Shown: positions 10,496-20,338 of the stretch, piece after piece
How the letters are laid out: each line of letters begins with the position of its first letter
Position numbering within the stretch: position 1 is the stretch's first letter
From: Mycosphaerella arachidis
Lineage: Eukaryota > Ascomycota > Dothideomycetes > Mycosphaerellales > Mycosphaerellaceae
NCBI GenBank assembly: GCA_001297265.1
Contig: LIHB01000006.1
Span: forward strand, 1 to 64,000
Direction: 5' to 3'
Length of the DNA stretch: 64,000 bases
Program-made: the position numbers and the translations under genes
The notes under the pieces: model-generated
Databases searched by the model: none
The model's input: the letters and a program-made list of their open reading frames with translations, nothing else
Told to the model about the DNA's origin: nothing

Positions 10496-11734
10496 TTAGT
10501 TCTCGTGGAGAGTGGCCTCGAAAGCCTTCTCCTTCTCGATAACCTTGTCATCCGCCTTGACGTGACCAAGACCCTCCTTCGAGTATGCCTTGGCGTAGGG
10601 GTTGAGACGGAGGAGAACCTGCTTGTTCCTGAGTGGGTTCTTCTTCTGCACAACGGTACGCTTGCTGACGGCACCGCCCTTGACTGGTCGCAGCACCGAC
10701 TGGACTTCGGAGCTGTTGATGAGCTTGGCAATGTCTGGCTGGGAGACAACGTTGCTTGGGAGGAGGAAGTCCTTCTTGAGCTCGGATGGGGTGGTGGTGC
10801 TGCCGTAGACGGTGTCGAGGGCAGAGAATGCGGAGGAGGTCCAGATGACGAAGCGGCCGAGGTGACCACCTGGTGCCAGCTGGAGGAGGTTGAGTGCGTA
10901 GACGGAGCAAGTTTCAACACCTGGAATGTTGCGGAAAGCAGTGACAATGTCCTTGCCGTCCTTCTCAGGCTCGTAGATCACGAGAGGACCACGGCGCTGC
11001 TGGTGGCGACGGTTCCTGAGCTTGCCCTTGCCTGCGCGGAGCTTGCGCGAATTCTTGACCTTCTGGACATCGGTATCGGCACCGACAGCCTTGAGGAGAC
11101 CGACAGCGGCGGAGGTCTTCTTGATGGCACCGTTGGCGAAGACGGACGAGGAAACAACGAGTGGGACCTCGGGGACGGTGGAGACGTGGTGACCGCGGGC
11201 GAGGAGAAGGGCAACGCTCGAGGAGGCGGCGATGGCAGAGGCAGTTGCGAAACGCTTCTGGCCAAGGTTGATCTTCTGGTGCCACTTGCGCCAGACCTTG
11301 GTGGGTGCGAACATGCGACCAGAGCGGCACATGTTACCGTATGCAGCCTGGCCTGCACGGTGAGTACCACCACCAGACACACGTGGGATACGTGCGACGG
11401 CGCGACCTGAGCAGAGTATCAGTATGCATCGCCAATGCCGCTCTTATAGGGCTACGTACCAGTACCCCAGGACTCAGCACTGGTCTGGTGGCCGGCCTTC
11501 TCGCTCACGGCGTATGGCTGGCGCTTGTTCTTGGCCATGCCGGTGTGCACCTGCCTGCGGTGTTGTTAGCCCATGTATCCATAGCCTCCTTCATCTCTTT
11601 TGCTCGCGGCGGGTGTGTTCGTACTGGACAATGTCCGATCGGATCGGGGCCTTGAAGACGGCAGGCAGGGTGAGGGTGTCCTTGGAGGCGGCGCCATCGG
11701 CACCGTGGACGGTGACAGTCGGTCTGGAGGCCAT
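10496..11734 (-). CDS. RPL4: 60S ribosomal protein L4 (uL4)
   Basis: Exons 11734-11625, 11554-11460 and 11406-10496 on the minus strand; introns of 70 and 53 bases. Product 371 residues, the normal fungal length. Conserved stretches: the N terminus MASRPTVTVHG, DIVQQVH, KNKRQPYAVSEKAGHQTSAE, RAVARIPRVSGGGTHRAG, then RSGRMFAPTKVWRKW and VETCSVYALNLLQLAPGGHL. uL4 sits in the large subunit with a loop lining the peptide exit tunnel. Codon use is strongly biased to C-ending codons, as expected for a highly expressed gene. A long plus-strand ORF covering the same bases is its shadow. The gene is intact and stands apart from the degraded genes upstream. Confidence 0.97.
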
Positions 11735-11941
11735 TGCGAGTGCTGTGCTGGTTAGTGTCGACTCACGTTGTCGCTGCAAAGGCTGCCAGAGCAAGCGGTT
11801 CATCGACGAATTTCGTGTGTCGATTGACGCTAAGCCCTTTCTGCCCGAAAATCTTGGCACGGTTTTCGAGTCGTCCTCCAACACATCCTCTCTCAAGCCG
11901 TTGACCAAACTCACCCCAGCAACATTTGGCTTAGAATCTTG

Positions 11942-13060
11942 TCAACATCTGATACATCGAGAATGCGGTTCGCCGCCCGCCAGGGTCGCCAACGTGAGCC
12001 CTTCTGCATTCACATTATCATGGATCACGGATGAGAGAATGCTATGCCACACACTGATCCACCACCTGTCCTGGAAATGTGCCAATATTGATGCATACTC
12101 CAGCAGTGCGCTCAGAGCTATTGGTCTATGTTCACAAATCTGCTGCATGAACTCTTCGGACATCAGGGCCGGGAACCTGTTGATGGCCAAGACTCTTCTC
12201 ACACCATCTTCAACACACAAAGACAAGCAAACATATATAGGGACGGTATTGTCCGCTGCAGTAAGCAGGTATTGATGGATCTTTCAGCATCAGGGGTCTC
12301 ACTCAAAGCCGGCTTTCAACAGAACCATGCCATCACACAGGCGTCCTGGGAGACCATTGTGGTACACTCTTGGCCTGCCGAAGCTGCCGGAATGCTTGAG
12401 TGCAAGGTTCGTCAAGATCAGAATGCTTATGGAAGTCGGGAGAGGTCTTCGTCGATTACAATGCCAGCGATACCAGGAAAGAGTGCCGCGACAAGCTATG
12501 CTTCTCCCACATTGCCATTGCTTCACGAAACAGCACGGTTAGAGCGACCTCTCAGCCAGCGTAGGTCTTGTCTTGGCCGAAAGTGCTGACGAGAACGCAA
12601 CAATGACCAGAATTGCAAACAAGATAAACACAACGTTCTGCTTCTGCTCATCCTCGTCGTTGGCCATCAGCATCGTCCGAAAGATTGGCAAAGCTATCTT
12701 GGAGTCCACGCGCGCGGAATCTTGCCATCCCTACAGCATCGCTATGTGCGCACGCAAGGTCCATCGCTGCAAGAGCAAGCATGCCGTGTTGAAGCACAGC
12801 ATGGCTTTCCACGACAGAGGGTACCTCTCTTTGCCAGATGCTGGGCGACTCTGGAGCTGGGAACAGATGTAGAGATGTCGACGTCGAGTATCTGTGAATC
12901 GACACCAGGTCCAGGCTGTCGAAGTGGTTCAACTCCGGCGCTTTTTCCACACCACTGGAGCTCGCCTCCGAGGATACCTCACTCTGCTTGACACTGTCGC
13001 TTACATATTCGCAGGCGGTGCTGCGACGACAGCAGTTGTTGCAAATCGGTCGTTCTTGAC
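11942..13060 (-). pseudogene. decayed Zn2Cys6 transcription factor
   Basis: Fragments of one fungal regulator lie in order on the minus strand but in different frames. Near 13050 is the second half of a zinc cluster, RPICNNCCRRSTACEY, running in frame into SIWQREVPSVVESHAVLQHG, the usual start of the sterol-uptake-type regulatory domain. Near 12650 the frame shifts by one base with no GT..AG nearby, giving NVVFILFAILVIVAFSSALS. It then shifts again into LTVLFREAMAMWEKHSLS. The C-terminal hallmark FMQQICEHRPIALSALLEYA followed by DRWWISVW is at about 12160-12060. The first zinc-cluster half is unrecognisable and several stops interrupt. This is a relic, not a spliced gene. It is divergent from an RTA1 relic. 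Confidence 0.65.
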
Positions 13061-13640
13061 CACAAGTGGCTGATCAACACAAGGGAACTATCGGCTCGGC
13101 GTCGCGCATCTGCTGCATGCAATTACCGCCAGATGACTCCTTCACTCGGCGTCAGACCGTACGCCTCACGATATACGAAATCTGGGTGGGTGCAGGCTTT
13201 CAGGTTCGAAACGAAGGAAGCACCAGCTCAGCAATTGCTTTCCCGGTTCGCTTACTCCAATCGGCTAGATGTTATCCTTGGTCATACCTCCAAATGGTTA
13301 GCGTACGACGTACGAGAAGGCAATCTGCAGCTATTCGAACGCTGTGAAGGAACGGCTACACGACTCAATAATGACGACTTTTACGTGGCTCCATATGTAT
13401 TAGTAAAAGTACGGCTGGATCTCAAGATTGTTTTTGTACACGACCTCTCGCATCGAATCCCATCTCTTTTTCTCACTGGTCAGCGAACAAATCCAATTGG
13501 GATTCAGAGCGCCACCCGGATAATACGTCCTGGCCATAAGATCTTATTCATCGCAGACAATCTTCTTACGCAGCATCTTCGCGGCCGAAGACGATGGATT
13601 CTCGCGAATTCTGTCAAGGCATAAAACCACCGTGCCCGGT
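13061..13640. other. gap between two relics
   Basis: About 580 bases. One plus-strand ORF (13133-13624, 163 codons) is open but shows no recognisable domain, signal peptide or splice support. It may be the old shared promoter of the two relic genes or another decayed gene. Confidence 0.35.
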
Positions 13641-14426
13641 CGATACTACCCGAACCTCGCCGGCAACAGCAACCCCCCGGCAGTGTTCGGAATCTGTGCG
13701 ATAGTGGCCCAAAACACTGCCTCGCCGCGTTCGCAGTCGTAGTGTGCATAGCATGCGGAGGATACGGAGGAATAGTGATGCAGAACGAAAACCCTTGGTC
13801 GAGTAGTGGTTCCCAACTTCAGATCGTCGGACTTATCCTCGCACGTTCTTTCATGGCGGCCGGCATATACCTGACTCTCAAGCCGGACCACAGCACTCCA
13901 GGCTCAAGCCTAGACTTCATACCGGATCTTCATCAGCTGCGACTCTGAAAGGATTGCGTTACATGCCATCGGATGTAGCATAGCGGCGAGCGAGACGGAG
14001 GAGCTTCTTGCTGCCGGTAACGGAGTTATCATTGCTGGTATCGCATTTCAGCTTGCGACAATGGGAGTCTGTATCCCTCTGGAATTCGCGAACATGATCT
14101 CCCATTAATGGCGCTGCACTGGCAAACGTCAGGACTTTCACAACAACGACTGCTTTCTATTACTAACTGGGATGTATGGCAGTGACGTTCATCACCATTT
14201 TATTCCATGCATCTATCGTTCACCGGCGACGGCAGGTGGCTGGAGGAACCCGTTGATGAGAAACGAGAAAGAGTTCTTGATACTGGATGGCGCTATGGTA
14301 GCGATCGCAGCTGTACCTATGACCAATGCGCATCCTGACATCTTCTTCCTGGAGATGAGGATGAAGCATGTTGAGTGGCGTGAGGAGCAGCTAGAAAAGT
14401 TGTCGTATGGGTGTGAGACTCCGTGA
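13641..14426 (+). pseudogene. decayed RTA1-like membrane protein
   Basis: Plus-strand fragments match the order of the RTA1 family (seven-helix fungal proteins linked to lipid export and drug tolerance) but switch frame. YYPNLAGN and VFGICAIVAQN are followed one frame over by FAVVVCIACGGYGGIVMQ, NPWSSSGSQLQIVGLILA and FMAAGIYLTLK. After another shift come FISCDSERIALHAIG and NGVIIAGIAFQLATMGV. Finally, from 14172, IYRSPATAGGWRNPLMRNEK and AVPMTNAHPDIFF appear. Stops (for example TAG after the first segment and TAA near 14105) and at least two frameshifts break it. The order of conserved blocks makes the identity fairly safe. Mutations are not obviously of RIP type. Confidence 0.65.
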
Positions 14427-15065
14427 TACATGATTTAAGGGAAAGAAGCTCGAAAGCATGCACACGACACCGGTTTGATTTGCAGCGTACAGTAGGCATA
14501 GCGGCTGTAAGGGGTTGGATTGAGGATACACTAGAGCATGAACAGCAGAAACACCGCTGATTCGGTTCCTTGGCTGAGCAATCTACTTTCTTATCGACGG
14601 CAGTGGCGTGCCACCTACAGCGCCTTGACACCTCGGAGGGCCATCCCATTAGCCTGGTTCTGAACAGATCCAGGATTGCGGCCAATCGACGCGCTTGCTT
14701 TCACATGACCAGTGCGTCTATACCAACAGTACAACCTTCCGATGTGTCAAGCCTTTGTGTTGACAATCGGGAACTTGCATAGCGGATAGCGGATATGGAT
14801 TTAAAATGAGTCTGTCGGGTCAAGCTACATGCAGCGTTTGGACCACGCAAGGGATGCGCGTAGGAACGTGTCAACAACATCTCGAATGAAAACACTCACC
14901 GCAGCCGAATGAACAAAGACTTGAAAACACAGCACAAAGAACGTTGTCGAAGCATACCAATATCACTGTTCGAAACTCAGCATCATCGCCACGGTTCATC
15001 GCTCGCACATAACCACTCCACCTCGCACCCTCTCTACAATACACCCACCTTTCAACTTCACAGCA
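14427..15065. other. intergenic, no gene seen
   Basis: About 640 bases, including the presumed promoter of the RPB10-like gene. No domain or RNA gene recognised. Confidence 0.4.
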
Positions 15066-15389
15066 ATGATCATCCCAATCCGCTGCTTCACGTGCGGCAA
15101 ACCCATCGCCCAACTCTTCGAACAATACGTCAACCTGATCTCCTCCGAGGTCCCAGACATCGAAGCCACAGCAAAGACCGGCACACCGCAGACAAAACTG
15201 ATGGACGACGGCGACGCGATGGACATAATTGGCTTGGAGCGGTATTGCTGCAGGAGGATGATGTTGACGCATGTGGATATGGTGCAGAAGTTTCTGGGGT
15301 TTGGGACCGATGAGGCGCATAGGATTATGGAGGCGATCAACAGGGGCGAGGATACAAGGAGCTGGTTTACGGGGCCCAGGAGGAAGTGA
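15066..15389 (+). CDS. divergent RPB10/RPABC5-like RNA polymerase subunit
   Basis: Single exon, 107 residues. The N terminus MIIPIRCFTCGKPIAQLFEQ and the later GLERYCCRRMMLTHVDMVQK are the two hallmark blocks of RPB10 (the CFxC and CCRRM zinc ligands and the HVD motif), the small zinc-binding subunit shared by RNA polymerases I, II and III. Between them an extra stretch of about 20 residues (roughly 29-48, rich in acidic residues, Thr and Lys) replaces the short linker usual in fungi, and the C terminus carries about 30 extra residues. Typical members have 65-80 residues. It is either the only RPB10 gene and unusually expanded, or a diverged second copy. No intron signal would remove the insertion cleanly. 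Confidence 0.75.
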   Translation: MIIPIRCFTCGKPIAQLFEQYVNLISSEVPDIEATAKTGTPQTKLMDDGDAMDIIGLERYCCRRMMLTHVDMVQKFLGFGTDEAHRIMEAINRGEDTRSWFTGPRRK

Positions 15390-15829
15390 TGGACGGGAAA
15401 CGCTAGAGGTGGTTGGGGAAGGGATTCCTTATATGGTTGGTAATGACAGTGCGCGAGAGATGTGGGCGAGGCTGGACACCATTGGTTGAACCAGGGAAGG
15501 ATCGAACGACGATTTCGATCTCAGCAATCAATGCATCTACCAGAGTTGATCTGCATCGGAGCTTCACGCCTGCACCACGAAATTGGCATAAGTCACTGCA
15601 GTGCCTGTCTCCTGCACTCTCTACAACATCATCAACGCCACGCAGCACCTGTTTCTCTATTCATTATCCTTTCAATAACAATATTCCACAAAGTCAGCAG
15701 CTACTTATATCCTCCTCGACCACACTCTCTACTCCTCACACCCTCAACCGACGAAACACTTTGATATCTCTTGACCACACAAAATCACCATATGCCCACA
15801 ACTCTTTCAAGAACTGCTTCTTCTTCAGC
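15390..15829. other. intergenic / 5' leader
   Basis: About 440 bases between two plus-strand genes. The last ~150 bases are CT-rich, typical of fungal promoters and leaders. No gene seen. Confidence 0.4.
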
Positions 15830-16147
15830 ATGGACAACGGCGCCCCTATGTTCACGTCCTTGGCCATGTCCCCTTATGCTCAACCGCTGGGTCAATTCAA
15901 TCTGAATGACCCTCAATTCCAGGCCCGCATGCATCCTTATATGCGAGCAATGATGACTGGGGGTTACGAATATGCTAATGCGATGTTCGGGCTTGGCGGT
16001 GGACAGGGCATGATGGGGGCGACCGGTCCTATAGGGACGGGGATGGGTGGTATGGGGATGGGAGGCGGAATGGGCGGTGGAATGGGTGGAATGGGCGGCA
16101 TGGGCGGCATGGGTGGAGGGATGGGAGGTATGGGACATGGGTGGTAG
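15830..16147 (+). CDS. small Gly/Met-rich protein
   Basis: 105 residues if started at the ATG in TTCAGCATGGAC. The frame is open further upstream, but that part is CT-rich leader-like. The first ~50 residues are ordinary sequence (MDNGAPMFTSLAMSPYAQPL). The last half is a run of MGG, MGGG and MGGM units (about ten) ending GMGHGW. No signal peptide, membrane segment or known domain. A second Gly/Met-rich gene follows 580 bases downstream on the same strand, so the two may be related. Function unknown. Confidence 0.5.
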   Translation: MDNGAPMFTSLAMSPYAQPLGQFNLNDPQFQARMHPYMRAMMTGGYEYANAMFGLGGGQGMMGATGPIGTGMGGMGMGGGMGGGMGGMGGMGGMGGGMGGMGHGW

Positions 16148-16731
16148 AGGCTGACCATGCTTAGTCCTATCCCTAAGTCCTGGTCAGGCGAAGTGGCGTT
16201 CATATGTAGTCCAATCAGTTGTAGCATTGGAGCAACTCTACGATGAATTTTCTTTCTGCCGTTTCTTCGCCGATAACACATTGCCACTGACCTGTCCTTG
16301 TCATGTCCACGACCAAGCTATGTGCTATCAGTGTAGTCAACTTACTACAATACCTACCTTTGTGCCGTCCAGTCGACTGTGTGTCATCTGCTACTATGCA
16401 TTAATCGTTAATAATGTTCTCAGCAACACAATATGTTTGCTCACGATGGATGTCCATCGTTCACCAGCGATGTTTGGAGCTTCACGATCACCACCAGCAC
16501 CGATGTTTTAGCGTCAGAGCTGCCGTTCTACAGTCTGCACAGTAGCGGTCGACAACGACTGTATACACGACTGTGACCTTCAGCTCCTCCGAAATACTAT
16601 ATCCTCCCCTTCCTACCACTTCTCCTTACTCGATAAACTCAAGGACCCCAAGACCCGCAGCTCCTTCGACAGTCGGAATTCGCCAGATCAAGATTCAAAT
16701 TCAATCTCCACACCTAATCAGAACTGTCATC
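16148..16731. other. intergenic, no gene seen
   Basis: About 580 bases between the two Gly/Met-rich genes. The end is CT-rich leader-like sequence. Confidence 0.4.
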
Positions 16732-17445
16732 ATGAACTATAACTGGATGAACTCAGACAACCTCAGGGATGTAGCGTTACGACAACTCCTCCAAACAAAT
16801 GCACAGCGCAACATGCAAGCCCGCGGTATGGGCGGCATGATGCGCGGCCCAGGTATGATGGGCGGTGCTGGCATGATGGGAGGACCAGCTATGATGGGAG
16901 GACCAGCTATGATGGGAGGACTAGGTATAATGGGAGGACTAGGTATAATGGGAGGACTAGGTATAATGGGAGGACCAGGCATGATGGGCGGTCGGCAAGG
17001 CATGATGGCGCAGATAGGACGCAACGCGTATCTTCTCGGAATGCAGCAAGCCATGATGGATGGTCAGGGCAGGATGGGTGGGGCTGGCCTTGGTGGAATT
17101 GGTCAGGACCGAAGGGAACCAGGCGCACTAAATGGTCCTGGCGCGCAGCAGGACGGAGACGCACAGCCAGACGGAGGCGCCCAGCAAAACGAAGGCGCCC
17201 CGCAAAATGGGGCCGAACAGCAGGGCCCAGGTGAGCAGAATGATGCCGCCGCCGGTGGTGGTGTCGCGGGCGCGAACCCTCTGATGCGTGGGCCGGGCGG
17301 CGGCGGTCAGGGAAGAAGAGCCATGCGCGGCGGTGGACGTAGCAAGCTGAGTGGGCACTGGGGGTACGATTCCGACTCCGACTCTGACTACGACTCCGAT
17401 GGCAGCGACCATTTCCACTTGCACACCCACTTCGGTGGCTACTAG
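16732..17445 (+). CDS. Gly/Met-rich repeat protein with Asp/Ser tail
   Basis: 237 residues from the ATG at 16732. Layout: N-terminal 35 residues (MNYNWMNSDNLRDVALRQLL), then about a dozen six-residue units of the type MMGGPA or IMGGLG (residues ~36-95, encoded by near-perfect 18-base repeats at about 16850-16990), a middle rich in Gln, Gly, Asn and Glu, an RGGG patch, and a tail with alternating Asp and Ser (YDSDSDSDYDSDGSD) ending HFHLHTHFGGY. No signal peptide and no catalytic motif. Low-complexity composition suggests a disordered, possibly condensate-forming or RNA-associated protein, but this is only a guess. Repeat number is likely to vary between strains. Confidence 0.6.
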   Translation: MNYNWMNSDNLRDVALRQLLQTNAQRNMQARGMGGMMRGPGMMGGAGMMGGPAMMGGPAMMGGLGIMGGLGIMGGLGIMGGPGMMGGRQGMMAQIGRNAYLLGMQQAMMDGQGRMGGAGLGGIGQDRREPGALNGPGAQQDGDAQPDGGAQQNEGAPQNGAEQQGPGEQNDAAAGGGVAGANPLMRGPGGGGQGRRAMRGGGRSKLSGHWGYDSDSDSDYDSDGSDHFHLHTHFGGY

Positions 17446-17665
17446 CGGGGACGAGGGCCGTGACTCGATTTCTCCTAGAATGCTTTCTGCTTTGATTTGG
17501 TGCAACTCCTGGTGTTATTTGCGTAGTACAGTTATTCCATCTCCTCACTCGTCTGTCTCGTAACATTCCGGTCGCATCAATGATTGATCGAGTAGGAAGA
17601 CACCCGAACCTGTCTGAATTGGTCCTGGTATACTGCTGCGTATCCGAATTAGATCAAAGGGGTTC

Positions 17666-19873
17666 TCATAGTGTCCCGTTCAATGGCGCCGATTCCGGCC
17701 AGGCGATCTCGTTCCAGTCCAACCAAGAGCCTCCAGTTTCCATAAAGTCCAAGTCAATAGTTGGCTGATTCAGGAAATCTTGTAATTGCGGGTACTGCAA
17801 AGATCCATCGCTAGCACTTGGAGTTACGTAGTCCGGCATAGCTACCACTTGCGAACCCAAGGGATCGCCAAAAGTAGTGGAGCTAGGAGTTCCATCAATG
17901 GAGGCACCGACTTGTGCCCGCTCACTAACGGCATCTGTCACGACAACCTTGAGCGCTTCTATATGGGTATAGTACTCTTTTGCCGCGTAGTTCCCGTTGC
18001 GATCTAGCTCTTGTAGGAACTGTACAGCGAGAAGGAACTCCTCGGAGTCGTTCTTCCAGCCTGAGCTTTGTAGTAAGCATGACAGGGCGAGGATTGTAGC
18101 TGAAGCGAATATATACTGCGTTGAGAAGTAGTCGAATGCTGCAATGGTGCCGTCAGTCCAGGCCCGCTTTAGTAAACTCAGGGAGTTCCGAGCACAGCGG
18201 ATGCAGGCAGTCGTCAAGGATAAAGCTGAGTCAGAAAGGGGCGCCAACGTCTTGTTGGTTTCTGAGTCTGCTCTTCTCTGCTTCAAGAGATGTAGCAGGA
18301 TTGGTCTCGTGGTAACGATCACACTCTGTCGTCACGACATCAGCGCGGTTAACGGACATATGTGATGCATTTACCTGATTGAAAGAGAGATGCATGTAAA
18401 GCACGTGTCTTTCGTTTGGTACACCACTGTCTTCCGGCCTGAGCTGGAGGCGTGGTGGGAGGTCGTTAGCCCAATCGCTGACAGCTTTGACGGCGGTTTG
18501 TACTCTTTCTGAGAACGACGTGGGCTGCCTTTTCCGCACGTACAAAGACCCGACTGCGTTGTTGGTGAGCTGAGTCAGACGAACGACGAACGTAATGTGT
18601 TCAGCATCATGCAAGTCAGCTTCAGCTCCAACGGGCAGGCCGTTATCAGATGGCAACCCAATCTCGATACTCGAATCTTGAATAGATGGTGGCCAGCCTA
18701 TCTTGCTCGCCCACATGCGGTCAAAGCAGTAAACAGTCCACCACAAGCGACAACGGTGTTCACGAACCTGGCGATCCTGGAGTTGTGTCTCGCTGATCTC
18801 TATGTGAAGCCCCAGGATGATCGACACCCGCAGAGCATAGCTGGCCCTGAAAGTAATGGCTTAAGGTTAGTGAATGTTAGAGGCTCGCGAAGATGCCTTG
18901 AACCCTTCAAGTCACTTACATAAAGGTGGCAGTGTGCCTCCTATTTAGGTTCGAGGCGAAGATGGACTTATTGTGGTTAGATGGAACACATTCATAAAAT
19001 GAGATTTCGTCGCCACTTACTAATAAGAGGTAGATCTCAACCAGGGCCAGTCGAGGTCTCTCGCTAGGAATATGCACCATAGCCATGGCACGAGCAAAGT
19101 ACTTCGCCCCAGGAAAAGCAGAATCTGGAAGCGTACATCGACTGGAGTAGGCTTCGCCAAGCGCGAGCAGCGTCCATAACCGGCAAGCAGAGAGCCAGTC
19201 AATAGAAGAAGGGTCGTGTATCACGGCATTGACACAAGCCAGCACTACACTCTTACGAACGATGTGCCAGACTTTGCAGACAGTGCTCAGTGCCACGTTC
19301 ACAAGATAGCGGAGACGAGCAGGACTTGGCCACTCCAAGTTGGTGTCGGTCAACGATCGCAGCATGTCATCGCTCATGTAGTGGATACGAGGTAGATGGC
19401 TGACAGGCTTCGAAGAGGCAGCTTGCCGTAGTCTGGTCGCAAATGCCGCATCGGCAGCTTCGCCGATGTGTATGGGAAGGTCCGAGGCATTGTGAGCCAT
19501 AAACCATGGCCTTTCCATAATGGGGTTGAGGTCGGCATTGTCTGCTCTGGGTAGAGCTTCAGTGGCGGCACTGGCAGCTGGCGGAGACGATTCTGGTGAG
19601 TGAATGGTCGATACCAACGCCTGTAATCGCTTGTTCTCCTCGACCAGTTTCTCCAGATATCGCTGGCCGACCTTGGTTTTCCTGTCCTTCACAGGATAGA
19701 CACATTCCAGGGAGGACTCTCGGCATGTGGTGCATGGCGGTCCGCCACCACTACACCTCACTTTGCGTTTGTGACATGCTTGGCAACTGTGCAGGGATCA
19801 GATCCTGGTGACAGGGACAGTCAATGTCGCCTTCGGTCTGTCTTACTCACGCGATGATACGCTTGCTCTGCAT
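17666..19873 (-). CDS. Zn2Cys6 transcription factor with fungal-specific middle domain
   Basis: Five exons on the minus strand: 19873-19851, 19786-19021, 18966-18920, 18846-18375, 18325-17666; introns of 64, 54, 73 and 49 bases. Product 655 residues. The zinc cluster is complete: Cys 9, 12, 19, 26, 29 and 36, spaced 2-6-6-2-6 (CQACHKRKVRC, then CTTCRESSLECVYP), with the linker QRYLEKLVEENKRLQAL forming a short coiled coil. The middle has the fungal_trans signature NRRHTATFMASYALRVSIIL and CRLWWTVYCFDRM. The acidic C terminus ends near APLNGTL. Such proteins bind CGG-type sites as dimers and control nearby metabolic or transport genes. Its start faces an MFS transporter gene 465 bases away, a likely target. 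Intact. Confidence 0.93.
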
Positions 19874-20338
19874 GACTGACGGCGACGTGATGACCAAAGC
19901 CTGTCCGGCGGCCAACTTCGATGGAGAGAAGAACAGACGGCGAAAAGAACCGAGATGCCGAAGACTCACTGAGATGTTGGGCTGCGATGTCGGCGAAATC
20001 TTGCAGAAGGCCGCGCGCATGTGCAACCACAACAACATCTCATGGTACCATGAGCACGTTCGTTCGCCTGCAGTATTACACATCTGCCGCGCACAAAATT
20101 CAGCCCAATGATTGTTGTCATCAGGTCCACCAAAGGGCGCAAAGTAGCATTGTTGGGATCCGCCATTCCGCACAGCGTTCGGCATGGAAACACTATGGCC
20201 GTTGCCATGCAGAACTGCAAAAAAACAATATCCACTGTTCGGGATAGCAGCAGACCTGGCCGACGACAGTATTAGATATAGAGACTTTTGATCCCCGGTA
20301 AGTCTTGATCATGGCATATCCTGTGATATAGGAGCATC
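19874..20338. promoter_or_regulatory. divergent promoter of regulator and transporter
   Basis: The 465 bases between the two start codons must hold both promoters. Several CGG and CCG triplets are present, but I cannot assign a real operator by eye. Confidence 0.5.

Noticed and set aside
10505..11410. 301-codon plus-strand ORF
   Set aside because: Exact shadow of RPL4; its acidic Leu/Gly-rich composition is that of an antisense frame.
11424..12275. 283-codon plus-strand ORF
   Set aside because: It lies across the 5' exons of RPL4 and the decayed regulator on the other strand, has no domain and is explained by their codon bias.
13133..13624. 163-codon plus-strand ORF
   Set aside because: Open by chance between two relics; nothing family-like can be read.
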